From contig NZ_NIFO01000011.1 of NCBI RefSeq assembly GCF_002233755.1, positions 62,001 through 126,000 on the forward strand: 64,000 nucleotides of DNA. Direction: 5' to 3'. Source of the stretch: Acinetobacter piscicola. Its GTDB lineage: Bacteria > Pseudomonadota > Gammaproteobacteria > Pseudomonadales > Moraxellaceae. The notes below the pieces were generated by a model. It was not told the DNA's origin, made no database searches, and saw only the letters and a list, made by a program, of their open reading frames with translations. This document shows positions 46,331-55,067 of this stretch, piece after piece; position 1 is the first letter of the stretch; each line of letters opens with the position of its first letter. The translations under genes were made by a program, and so were the position numbers.

Positions 46331-48415
46331 TTATGCTCCGACCAAAGTTACTGAATCTGAATAAAGCCCAATATATTGGTGGCAGATACTATTCCGAATA
46401 TTATTGACTGAAATTTCTACGCGCTGACGAATGTCCACATCACCGACAGACTGAGCATCAGCAACAACTTGATCAAACATATAAAGTAATGATGATACTA
46501 ATGGTTCATTGGACAAATTTTCTTCGCGTTGTATCAACCATTGTTTTAATAATTTTTGTAATTCCACAATCGAATGCCTCACTGGAGATTCCAAAGACAG
46601 CTTTTGCACCAGTTCTTGTAGTCGAGTGAGATCAATCGCTGCACTCGACTCAATCAATGCATTGTTAATTTCTATTTTTAATTGCTCAGACTGCACAAGC
46701 TTCATATTAAGTACACCTATACGATCCAACATACTGCGTAGATGAATTTTAAAACCAATACCATAGGGCATTTCTATGGTTTCTCGCATGGCTTTATAGT
46801 GTCTTGCCAATATACGTTGTACCGTAATATCTGGAGACATAGAACGAACAACATGCACGACAAACACAGAAATGATTGGTCCACAAATAATACTGATCGA
46901 AGAATCAAAATAAGCGATTTGATCTAAGGCATAGCGATTTTGCAAGCCCAAACCCATAACAGTCGTCATAATCAAAGCCAGTCCAAGTACGTTTAATGGC
47001 GGGTATGAATACAACATGACGCAGAACATAATAAATGGTGCTAAGACCACCATCAGTTCCCAAAACGTAGTGACATGAGGAAAAATGCCGTATGCATAGA
47101 TAAAGACTAAAATTGAACCGTAAATACTGGCACGAACAAAAATCTTAAGCCCAGGTACAGGGTCATCTAAAAAAGTCAGAACACAGGCACTTATTGCGGC
47201 CATTTCAGCCAACATGAAGCCTGTTTTCCATCCACTAAAAATCCAGACAGTACATGCAATAATGATGGTTATAAATGCAGACAGGCCACCTCGTACTGCG
47301 ACACCATAATCACGATGTAAACTTGGATAAGTTGTGGTTAATGGCGCAATAACTTGAGGTAAAGTATTATCTCCAGCTTGAATACGCTGCCAAATCAACT
47401 TCACAGCACGCGTATTTAGAATAAAATGGCGAATATCCATTTTCAAACTACCTAAAATCACCTGCTGCTCAGATGTTGCATGTTGGGTAATAATTTGAAA
47501 AATGTGATCAAATTTCTCTGGTAAATGTCTAAGCTCATTTTCATCAATTACATTTTCATCATCTAAAAAACAGTCAACGTCAGTGTAAAGCCGTTGAAGA
47601 TGCTGCCGATAATTCAGATCGATCTGATCAAGTTGCTTAATTCTTTCTGACATAGCAACTAAATTAGCCACCAACATGGTGACTTGATGTAGTAACTCTT
47701 GAAGCGGTTTGGTCATGCCTTTAAATTTAGACTTCTCATAACTCAAATGCACAGCCATAGTGTGAATATCAGAAGTATCTCGTGTAATTCCCGCAAGTAA
47801 TTGAGTGTAATTTTCTAAATGTTTAGGGTCAGATAAAATTGAATCGAAGACCTGTTTCGTGTCTTGCAAAGTCTTCGTTACACGCATTTGTACAACAGGC
47901 CCTAAATGCATTGGGAAAATCGTTGCTGTCACCACCGCACTACACACAACACCTAGAGAGATTTCTATAAATCGTCCCAAAGCCATATCGAAAATAGAAA
48001 CAGTATCGATATAATAAATTGAGTTAAAACAAATAATAACAGCAGTATAGCCTGCCAACATCACCACATAACTTCGTGGCGATCGATCAATCAAGGAAAT
48101 ATATAAACAAACACCTACCCATGTGGCCAAAACAAAGCTAAATAACCATGGTGTATTGATTAAAAAAGGCATCACGGCAACCGCAAAAATCGCACCAAAT
48201 AAAGTTCCGAATAAGCGATAAATACTTTTTGATGCAGTCATGCCTGAATAAGGATTGGCAATGACGAAGACCGTACCTATAGCCCAAATCGGATAGCTTA
48301 AATTGAGTTCAAATGCGATATATAGCGCTAACATGCCTGCGATAAATGTTTTTGTCGCAAAAATCCAATCCAATTTATTGGGTCTAAAAGCCAATAGTGG
48401 TTTGATTAATAACAT
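46331..48415 (-). CDS. FUSC-family efflux permease (AaeB-like)
   Basis: 694 residues. Six hydrophobic segments in the N-terminal 180 residues, a cytosolic helical domain, a second set of membrane segments (about 370-510) and a C-terminal soluble part: the duplicated fusaric-acid-resistance/AaeB layout. It probably exports aromatic carboxylic acids or similar weak acids. First gene of the operon. Its 558-base upstream region separates it from a divergent IclR regulator, a plausible controller. Confidence 0.87.
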   Translation of the reverse strand: MLLIKPLLAFRPNKLDWIFATKTFIAGMLALYIAFELNLSYPIWAIGTVFVIANPYSGMTASKSIYRLFGTLFGAIFAVAVMPFLINTPWLFSFVLATWVGVCLYISLIDRSPRSYVVMLAGYTAVIICFNSIYYIDTVSIFDMALGRFIEISLGVVCSAVVTATIFPMHLGPVVQMRVTKTLQDTKQVFDSILSDPKHLENYTQLLAGITRDTSDIHTMAVHLSYEKSKFKGMTKPLQELLHQVTMLVANLVAMSERIKQLDQIDLNYRQHLQRLYTDVDCFLDDENVIDENELRHLPEKFDHIFQIITQHATSEQQVILGSLKMDIRHFILNTRAVKLIWQRIQAGDNTLPQVIAPLTTTYPSLHRDYGVAVRGGLSAFITIIIACTVWIFSGWKTGFMLAEMAAISACVLTFLDDPVPGLKIFVRASIYGSILVFIYAYGIFPHVTTFWELMVVLAPFIMFCVMLYSYPPLNVLGLALIMTTVMGLGLQNRYALDQIAYFDSSISIICGPIISVFVVHVVRSMSPDITVQRILARHYKAMRETIEMPYGIGFKIHLRSMLDRIGVLNMKLVQSEQLKIEINNALIESSAAIDLTRLQELVQKLSLESPVRHSIVELQKLLKQWLIQREENLSNEPLVSSLLYMFDQVVADAQSVGDVDIRQRVEISVNNIRNSICHQYIGLYSDSVTLVGA

Positions 48416-48973
48416 GAAAGCGGCTCGCTATATTCTTGATGATGTTGACCTCTTCTCAATATATCTACTTAATTTCCAATCTATTTTTATCGAGAATAAA
48501 GGCAATATCTGTTGAATCACTCAAGAGAAGCGCAGCACACACGGTCTTTTCTACACGATCAAAAAAAACGCACCATTTAACATAGAAACAGTGAGATTAA
48601 TTTTCAAAAAACAATAAATTATAGATTTGAGAACACTACAAAGCGTTGTTCCAAGTACAACTTTTGAGAAGAGAATAGCTTCAATTGATGTTGATATTTC
48701 AAAAAACGAATTTCACCATTGAATATTCTATTAGTTAATTCTTGCAAGAAAAACACATTTAGTCAATCAAAATATCTTAATTTGATAATATTGTGAATTT
48801 CAATCAACATCATATGAATAAACTTAGCAAACTTTCTTAAAGTGTCATTTCAGTTGCTCACTTTTAAACAATCTTTAATTACGATACAAATTACGCTGAT
48901 TTTTCTTGAACAATTTGTTATAACGTAACATTAGCTTTTATTTTTTGATTCTCACTTATTGAGTAGGTCATTC
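48416..48973. other. Long divergent intergenic region, FUSC operon / IclR gene
   Basis: No coding frame is credible. It is AT-rich and holds several dyads. TTCTTGCAAGAA is a perfect 12-base palindrome at 48739-48750. The arms GATGTTGAT (48687-48695) and ATCAACATC (48803-48811) form a widely spaced inverted pair. TGTTATAACGTAACA lies just upstream of the regulator. These are reasonable operator candidates for the IclR protein or for control of the efflux operon, but no site is proven. Confidence 0.5.
48916..48930. promoter_or_regulatory. Candidate operator upstream of the IclR gene
   Basis: The dyad TGTTA-TAACG-TAACA is centred about 50 bases before the IclR start codon. IclR-family proteins usually bind 14-16-base palindromes close to their own promoters, so size and place fit autoregulation. 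This is inference from position and symmetry only. Confidence 0.35.
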
Positions 48974-49777
48974 ATGGCTCTTTCTAGTTTTGGCAAAATT
49001 CTTACTGTATTAGACTTATTTTCAGTCTCTCGCCCTGTCATCAATGTGGATGTGATTTGTGAAGAGTTGGGATTATCCAAACCCACCAGCTATCGTTATC
49101 TAAAAGAACTGGTTTCAGCCGATATTTTACAGCGCTTGAGCGGAACTTCAGGTGATTACACGCTTGGCCCTAAAATCGCGGTCATGGATTATATTTCTAG
49201 AACAACAGATCCATTGGTACAAATCAGTAAACCTTTCATGCAGGAAATCTCTGAACGGACTGAACTTTGTTGTTTACTGACACATTTGAATGATGATTAT
49301 TGTATTGATATTCACCATGAAGTGTATCGCGATGAAACTTTGCTAACTTATGGTCGTGGCTGCCCACGCCCTGTTTATATAGGCTCATCTCCTAAAGCAA
49401 TTATGGCGCATCTGTCTAAACAAAATATTCACAATTATTACACCCGTTTCCAAACTCAACTGGCCAAAGTTGGTTTTGCAGAAGATGAAGAAACTTTTGT
49501 GAATAAAATGAAGAAGATTAAAAAACAAGGTTATTATTTTTCTCAAGGCGAACTTGATCCAAATGTTTCTGGTTTATCAATTCCTGTGAAATTCTCAAGT
49601 AAAGAAGCGCCATTGGCACTGACTGTATTGGCTTCAAAAAACCGTTTTGAATATGTCAATTTGCAGAAATTGATTGAAACCTTAGAAGACTCAGCAGCCC
49701 AGATTGAAAAACGTTATCAAGCACTTTCTGAAAATGATCAACTTTCTAAAATTAGTACCAGCGCAAAAATCTTTTAA
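48974..49777 (+). CDS. IclR-family transcriptional regulator
   Basis: About 267 residues from the ATG at 48974, preceded by AGTAGG. N-terminal winged helix-turn-helix (about 5-68; LGLSKPTSYRYLKELVSADILQR is the recognition region, quoted in part as SKPTSYRYLKELV). The C-terminal IclR effector domain (about 80-255) has the usual LTHLNDDYCIDIHHE and GSSPKAIMAHLS segments. It could control the divergent FUSC efflux operon or the quinone reductase downstream. The effector is unknown; many relatives sense aromatic acids. Confidence 0.85.
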   Translation: MALSSFGKILTVLDLFSVSRPVINVDVICEELGLSKPTSYRYLKELVSADILQRLSGTSGDYTLGPKIAVMDYISRTTDPLVQISKPFMQEISERTELCCLLTHLNDDYCIDIHHEVYRDETLLTYGRGCPRPVYIGSSPKAIMAHLSKQNIHNYYTRFQTQLAKVGFAEDEETFVNKMKKIKKQGYYFSQGELDPNVSGLSIPVKFSSKEAPLALTVLASKNRFEYVNLQKLIETLEDSAAQIEKRYQALSENDQLSKISTSAKIF

Positions 49778-50183
49778 GATCTTTGATAATCCAAACAAAA
49801 ACTTACAATTTTCACGATTGTAAATTACAGAACATTCTCATACTATGATTATGTTCTCCAGCAGCACATGATATATAGCGATTATTTTTTCGAAGATAAT
49901 TTCTACTCAGAGTAATGCCAGTCAGTTTAAAAAGTGACTGGCATTTTTTATGATGACAACGATAATAAAAATGAAGAATTCGAACCATAAAGTTGTCTTA
50001 TCAAATCTTTATTTTGCTTTAGCTATAAAATTTAAAAAGCTATAAATTACAGAATCATCTCAATATCATTTATTCACTCTTTAGACATTTAAAAGAATTT
50101 TTTGGTAATTGCCGAACGTGCTTCTTTCACCAATAATTCAACGATGAAAAACAACATTGAAAAGCTAAGGAGAGTTGAAACTT
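49778..50183. other. Intergenic region with terminator and imperfect direct repeat
   Basis: 406 bases between the IclR gene and the quinone reductase gene. It contains the terminator at 49914-49950. Two related stretches lie on either side of it, both starting TAAATTACAGAA (49821 and 50043), which stay similar for about 30 bases. The 137 bases between the IclR stop and the terminator are long for a simple 3' end and could hold a small RNA, but I see no good promoter. Confidence 0.45.
49914..49950 (+). terminator. Intrinsic terminator after the IclR gene
   Basis: Perfect 11-bp stem AATGCCAGTCA / TGACTGGCATT, 10-base loop, then T-rich tail. Located 137 bases after the IclR stop codon. Confidence 0.9.
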
Positions 50184-50882
50184 ATGAATATTCTGATTGT
50201 ACATGCACATCCTGAACCACTTTCATTTACAACTGCACTCAAAAATACAGCCGTAGATGAACTACAAAAATTGGGACATCAGGTTGAAATTTCAGATTTA
50301 TATGCGATGAAATTTAATCCGGTGGCATCTCGTGCTGATTTTTTAGAATTATCACAAGACGATTATTTAAATTATGCTTTAGAACAGCGCCACGCTTGTA
50401 AGAATCAGACCTTAGCGACTGATATTCAAAAAGAAGTTGAGAAAGTACAACGCGCTGATTTGGTTATATTCAATTTCCCAATGTATTGGATGTCCATTCC
50501 TGCAATATTGAAAGGTTGGATTGATCGTGTATTTGTATCGGGAATTTTCTATGGCGGTAAGCGTTTTTATAATCATGGTGGAATGCTTGGCAAAAAAGCG
50601 ATGCTTAGTTTTACTTTAGGTGGTCGTGATCACATGTTTGGCGAAGGTGCAATTCATGGGACAATTGAGAATGTTTTGATCCCAATCCAACGCGGTACTT
50701 TGGCCTATGTAGGTTTTGAGGTTTTATCTCCTTTTATTGCCTATCATGTACCTTATATTTCCAACGAAGCTCGTGAGCAAATGCTGATTGATTATCGTCA
50801 ATATTTACAGAACTTAGAAAATTTACCCACATTCGATTTCCCTAAATTAGAACAATTTGATGAACGGCTTTATCCACTATAA
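50184..50882 (+). CDS. NAD(P)H quinone oxidoreductase, flavodoxin-like fold (NQO1/MdaB/KefF type)
   Basis: 232 residues from the ATG at 50184, with AAGGAG eleven bases ahead. Flavodoxin_2 fold: ILIVHAHPEPLSFTTAL at the start (FMN/FAD phosphate loop), FNFPMYWMSIPAILKGWIDRVF in the middle, quoted here only as FPMYWMSIPAILKGW, and a GGRDHMFG segment. Such enzymes reduce quinones by two electrons and limit oxidative stress from aromatic compounds. It neighbours an IclR regulator and an aromatic-type efflux pump, which suggests a response to aromatic or quinone stress. Converges with the alkB-like gene and overlaps it by 6 bases. Confidence 0.85.
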   Translation: MNILIVHAHPEPLSFTTALKNTAVDELQKLGHQVEISDLYAMKFNPVASRADFLELSQDDYLNYALEQRHACKNQTLATDIQKEVEKVQRADLVIFNFPMYWMSIPAILKGWIDRVFVSGIFYGGKRFYNHGGMLGKKAMLSFTLGGRDHMFGEGAIHGTIENVLIPIQRGTLAYVGFEVLSPFIAYHVPYISNEAREQMLIDYRQYLQNLENLPTFDFPKLEQFDERLYPL

Positions 50883-51503
50883 ACCGTCAGCATAAAAATG
50901 ACGAAAAGTTAAATTGACACGAGGTTCAATAACTTTTAAGGATTTTGCAAGGCAATGCTTCCAATAACGTTGCGTCTGCCCTTGCATCACAATCAATTGT
51001 CCGCTTTGTAATAATAAATCTACTTTTTCAGCTTTCCATTTATGTTTAAAGCTGAATTTGCGTGTTACACCTAAACTCAATGAAGCAACGACTACCTCTT
51101 GATCAGGTGAAACCAATGCGGGTTCATCATCACTATGCCAACCCACTGCTTGTGTTCCATTCTCATATAAATTGGCAAGACATGAGTTGTAGCGATGCCC
51201 TGTTAATTTTTCGATATGTTGTTTAAGTCGAAACAAAGCAGGATTCCAAACATGTGCTTGTTTAGCCATTCCAGAATAGTGATATTGATAATCTTCATCG
51301 CCATACCACACCACTTTACGTTCAGTTTTGTAGTATTGACCATGCAAAAACACTTCATCATGTTGCCATGCCAAATGTTGCAAAAAATACTTTAAATATT
51401 GATCACTTTGCTTAGCATCTAAAATTAAGCCATAGTCTGTGACTTGCCCATCGTAAGGCAATACATTATCTATCGCTTCTGGTTCAAATAACTCAAGATT
51501 CAT
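50877..51503 (-). CDS. AlkB-like 2-oxoglutarate/Fe(II) dioxygenase
   Basis: 208 residues from the ATG at 51503. Iron ligands are His123 and Asp125 (GWHSDDE) and His183 (YWKHCL). Arg195 and Arg201 (EPRVNLTFRHF) match the 2-oxoglutarate-binding pair of AlkB enzymes. It likely demethylates alkylated DNA or RNA bases, closer to the ALKBH2/3-like group than to E. coli AlkB judging by length and motifs. Its stop overlaps the convergent quinone reductase gene end. Confidence 0.88.
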   Translation of the reverse strand: MNLELFEPEAIDNVLPYDGQVTDYGLILDAKQSDQYLKYFLQHLAWQHDEVFLHGQYYKTERKVVWYGDEDYQYHYSGMAKQAHVWNPALFRLKQHIEKLTGHRYNSCLANLYENGTQAVGWHSDDEPALVSPDQEVVVASLSLGVTRKFSFKHKWKAEKVDLLLQSGQLIVMQGQTQRYWKHCLAKSLKVIEPRVNLTFRHFYADGL

Positions 51504-51656
51504 CACACAAAACTAAACATGGGTTTGCTAAAACAATGGATGAATTTTTTAAGAGAAACAAGTGATTTTCTTTGTCAAATTTTATCTAAAAAAGCAAAAA
51601 TAAATGTATAAGCCGCAAACATACCTTTGCTTTATAGACGATTTATAAGACATCAC

Positions 51657-52820
51657 TCAACAAATAATCTTGGAAATTAACTTTGCCTCAACCAATAGCT
51701 TTTCATTCTGATCAGGCGTAATTTCAACTAAATATTGACCATTAGAAAAGAAAATCGAGTCATTCTTTAAAGCAAAACTCATCACACCCTTTTTTAATGT
51801 AGTCATATCTCCAGAAGGTGTCATTTTGATGAGTTCCCAAGAGTTTGGAATCATTCCCGGATATTTTTCGCCTGCCTTCTTATTACGCTCCAAATTCTGT
51901 TGAGCCTTAATCAGATTTCCTTCAACAAATAATTCTTCCTCAGATTTTTGCTGAGTCTTCGCAGGATTATGACCTGAGGTCGTTTTTAACGATTCACCTG
52001 TATAGCGTTGTGTAAAGAAATCCAACCAACCGACAATAGCCCGAATAATCTTAAATGGTGCAAAAACAATATCTTTTAAAGACGTTATCGGTGAATTACT
52101 GCTCTGTCCATCTTTAGAATAAGGACGTTTTAAGAAATACAAATTACCTAGACTGTCCATTTTCGGTTTAAAGAAATCAAATTTTGGGTCAGTAACAATC
52201 GTTGTTAAATCACCTGTTGCCATATTTAAATGACAAATTTCTTTAGGGCCATAGGCAATCCGATGTTCACCATAAGCTAACCCACAAGAGTCATAATACA
52301 GTTGCATCGAGTCTCTCGGATCGAACATTGGATTGGAATCCTGACAATCACCCTCTGTTAAATACTGTGTACGATTCTCATCTATAGGCAAAATACAGAT
52401 ATGACGTTCTAAACCTTGCGTATTGACGGATAAAGCCAAACGCCGCTTAGATTCATCATAAGCAATATCTTGAACCACAAAATCATTTTTACGCAGCACC
52501 AAGCCTTCAGCTTCTTGCATATTGGTTAATGACTTAATATTAATAGCCGTGCCTTCTTGTAAACATGCACTATAAATAATTTTTTGATCTGTAGTTATCA
52601 CGGCATCTGATGGAAAGATATAGCGTAAATCTACTTCATCTTGTTGAGCATACGCACCCATAAACTGGGCACCCGTACCTTTAGATTTCCAATCTTTACG
52701 TTGTTGGATTTCCAACAAATTCTTTTTATATTGATCCACAGATTGGCATGGAACAGTAATACTTTTATTGCCTTCTAATAAATATAAGTTTTCATTGGAT
52801 AAATAGAGTAATGACGCCAT
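51657..52820 (-). CDS. Unidentified cytoplasmic protein, possibly beta-propeller
   Basis: 387 residues, good AAGGA ribosome site. I do not recognise a family. No signal peptide or membrane segment is clear. The first 230 residues show repeated strand-rich units (YIFPSDAVITTDQKIIYSAC, YDESKRRLALSVNTQGLE, MFDPRDSMQLYYDSCG) that resemble WD/PD40-type propeller blades. A linker with a hydrophobic stretch (IVFAPFKIIRAIVGWLDFF) and a charged helical part (about 290-330) follow. It ends with two more strand units. Codon use looks like the neighbours. It stands alone upstream of the alkB-like gene and after pgsA. Confidence 0.6.
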   Translation of the reverse strand: MASLLYLSNENLYLLEGNKSITVPCQSVDQYKKNLLEIQQRKDWKSKGTGAQFMGAYAQQDEVDLRYIFPSDAVITTDQKIIYSACLQEGTAINIKSLTNMQEAEGLVLRKNDFVVQDIAYDESKRRLALSVNTQGLERHICILPIDENRTQYLTEGDCQDSNPMFDPRDSMQLYYDSCGLAYGEHRIAYGPKEICHLNMATGDLTTIVTDPKFDFFKPKMDSLGNLYFLKRPYSKDGQSSNSPITSLKDIVFAPFKIIRAIVGWLDFFTQRYTGESLKTTSGHNPAKTQQKSEEELFVEGNLIKAQQNLERNKKAGEKYPGMIPNSWELIKMTPSGDMTTLKKGVMSFALKNDSIFFSNGQYLVEITPDQNEKLLVEAKLISKIIC

Positions 52821-52981
52821 GTGTATTCCTTCGCTCGACTAACAACGGTATGCTCTTTCTAAATTGTCCCGTTTCAGTTCATTTTTATGATCTTCATTTA
52901 AGCGCAATATAGCATAATCTAAAGATTAAGCATGTGTCCTGATACGTTAATCAATATTTTAATTTTTGATCGATCAGATAC

Positions 52982-53011
52982 AAAAAAGCCTTTCTCTTTG
53001 AAAGGCTTTCT
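52982..53011 (-). terminator. Intrinsic terminator of pgsA
   Basis: Stem AAAGCCTTTC / GAAAGGCTTT with loop TCTTT; T run on the minus strand. 20 bases after the pgsA stop. Confidence 0.88.
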
Positions 53012-53029
53012 TTAAAAATTTGAATTATA

Positions 53030-53617
53030 TCAAGGCTGTTTTAAATAAGGCCATGCTGCTCTCAAATAAATAAACATCGACCATAATGTTAAAATAACCG
53101 CTGTATACAGCAAAGCATAAGCCAATAATTCAAGTGGTTGCCAATTCAATAAAAATACCGTAATTGCAATCATTTGAAATGCTGTTTTGTATTTTCCAAC
53201 AGTAGACACGGCGACATTGGTACGTGCACCTAATTCTGCCATCCACTCACGCAAAGCAGAAACAGTGATTTCACGTGAAATAATCACAATTGCAGCAAAT
53301 GCCATTGCGATACTCGGTTGCCACTGAACCAAAACAATCAATGCAGCTGCGACCATGAGCTTATCTGCAACAGGGTCCAAAAACCGCCCAAATGCAGAGG
53401 TTTGATTTAATGTTCGTGCAAGATAACCATCAAACCAATCTGTAATTGCCGCAACAACAAAAATTGCTGTTAGAACAATATGACGCGTCATACTGCCCTC
53501 ATGCCCACCAACGCCAATCGCTGGTGGCCAATACGCAATCACAAGAAAAACTGGAATTAACGCAATACGAGCTAGCGTCAAAATATTTGGAATATTCAGG
53601 ATACGACCTGTCGTCAT
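53030..53617 (-). CDS. pgsA: CDP-diacylglycerol-glycerol-3-phosphate 3-phosphatidyltransferase
   Basis: 195 residues from the ATG for MTTGRILNIPN. Makes phosphatidylglycerol phosphate, the committed step to PG and cardiolipin. The CDP-alcohol phosphotransferase motif DxxDGxxAR...GxxxDxxxD is complete (DWFDGYLAR, then GRFLDPVADK). Four to five membrane segments. In many gammaproteobacteria pgsA is next to uvrC; here two genes lie between. Confidence 0.96.
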   Translation of the reverse strand: MTTGRILNIPNILTLARIALIPVFLVIAYWPPAIGVGGHEGSMTRHIVLTAIFVVAAITDWFDGYLARTLNQTSAFGRFLDPVADKLMVAAALIVLVQWQPSIAMAFAAIVIISREITVSALREWMAELGARTNVAVSTVGKYKTAFQMIAITVFLLNWQPLELLAYALLYTAVILTLWSMFIYLRAAWPYLKQP

Positions 53618-53721
53618 AGACACCCCAGTGAGTCCCCTTTCTACCTAAATTCAGGCAAAATGTAATTTAGAGTAATACTCTGTTTCGTCAATACTCTATA
53701 CGATTCATCACAAGCTGTCGA

Positions 53722-54516
53722 CTATGCAAAAACAGTAACTGTCTGTCTTGCTATTGCAATCAGTCGATTTTGCGCATCCCACAAATAAGCTTGTTCAGTT
53801 GCATAACCATGTGCTGCATATTCTGTCATTACTTTATATTTAAACCAATCATTTAAATCCTGTTGTAAAGGATGAATAAATGTCACATGCCATGTCAATG
53901 TACTGGCAGGTGCAGGTTTACGAAACATCGACAACACACCCGGTGGCCAAACATCCATGAGTGTTAAAAGGTCAGCAGTTGTCATTTCCCGATGTGCATG
54001 TTCCGCTGGGTCAAAACGACACCAACCTGCAAAATCAGGTTGTTTACTGGCGGACATTGGATAATTACCTTCTGTCCATGCCAATTGAAAGTTTTTAACA
54101 CACTCTGGAAATGGTAAATATTTAGGGACAATATTGGCTTGATCAATCGATGTAAAATCAGGTGCTTGCGGCTCTAATGAGACCTGAATATTGGATTCAC
54201 GTTGGCTACCAAAGCTTGCAATCAAAATACTTTGTACAGCATCATTTTGCCAAAGACGGACTTCAATGGTCGTGACGGACTTGCCTTGTCTTAAAATTTC
54301 AGCCGTCAATCGAGCTTTACTTTGCTCAACTGGTCCAACAAGCGTAACACTACAACTCAGCAGTTTTTTTTCTATATCGGCAATCGTTACAATCGCTTTC
54401 TGTATCAGCATTCCTGCAACTAAACCACCGAAAATTGTTCTGCCTTGCAGCCATCCTTGCGGTATATCAACCCATTCGTTCTGTTCGATTTGCTGAAATA
54501 ATTGTTCTAATGACAT
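53722..54516 (-). CDS. Acyl-CoA thioesterase family protein (TesB-like double hotdog)
   Basis: 264 residues from the ATG for MSLEQLF. The N-terminal hotdog half shows GRTIFGGLVAGMLIQKA and VEQSKARLTAEILRQGKSV. The C-terminal half has FAGWCRFDPAEHAHREMTTADLL and HVTFIHPLQQD. The layout matches the thioesterase-like superfamily (PF13622-type). It should hydrolyse acyl-CoA; chain-length preference is unknown. Possibly co-transcribed with the small dioxygenase-family gene upstream. Confidence 0.82.
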   Translation of the reverse strand: MSLEQLFQQIEQNEWVDIPQGWLQGRTIFGGLVAGMLIQKAIVTIADIEKKLLSCSVTLVGPVEQSKARLTAEILRQGKSVTTIEVRLWQNDAVQSILIASFGSQRESNIQVSLEPQAPDFTSIDQANIVPKYLPFPECVKNFQLAWTEGNYPMSASKQPDFAGWCRFDPAEHAHREMTTADLLTLMDVWPPGVLSMFRKPAPASTLTWHVTFIHPLQQDLNDWFKYKVMTEYAAHGYATEQAYLWDAQNRLIAIARQTVTVFA

Positions 54517-54629
54517 ACTTTGCCCCACATCCTATCCTTTGAACTACTGTTTCATATTTCTAATGTGATGAAAATGGTCTGTGACTCAAGCGTCAATGAG
54601 CACTTCGGCTAATGACCTTCGTTAAGATA

Positions 54630-54950
54630 TTATAAATGTTCAAGATTCAAATTTAATGGCGTACCAACCCACTCTGCATATTCCGTATGTGCAAGGTATT
54701 CATTCTCAAGTAGAGGATGAATCAAAATCGAAAATCCATGAAAAAATTGAGTTAAAACTTGCTTTACTTGCGCTAATTCAACCTGCTCAAACTCTATTTG
54801 AAACATCGGTTTGGGCAAAGGCCCTACAGCTTTATATAACAATCTGCCGACAGTAATTGAATCAGATAATACTTTCTGAAGTCTCAAGTGTAATTCCTGA
54901 GCTTGAGCGATCTGATCAAGTTCAAAAAATACATGTGCATGGTATTTCAT
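54630..54950 (-). CDS. DOPA 4,5-dioxygenase family protein
   Basis: 106 residues. Begins YHAHVFFE, the conserved His-containing strand of this small cupin-like family, with a second His cluster FSILIHPLLENEYLAHTEYAEW. Bacterial members are of unclear function; the fungal and plant namesake opens the DOPA ring. Length fits the bacterial group. It lies between uvrC and the thioesterase gene. Confidence 0.82.
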   Translation of the reverse strand: MKYHAHVFFELDQIAQAQELHLRLQKVLSDSITVGRLLYKAVGPLPKPMFQIEFEQVELAQVKQVLTQFFHGFSILIHPLLENEYLAHTEYAEWVGTPLNLNLEHL

Positions 54951-55067
54951 CTTTCAATTCCTCAGTCAGAAAAATTGAATCTCTATCGAGCATTTCAATT
55001 TAAAAATTTTAAAAATACGGCAATATCACCACTGACGATTGGACGTATATTTCAAAAAGAATTCATC

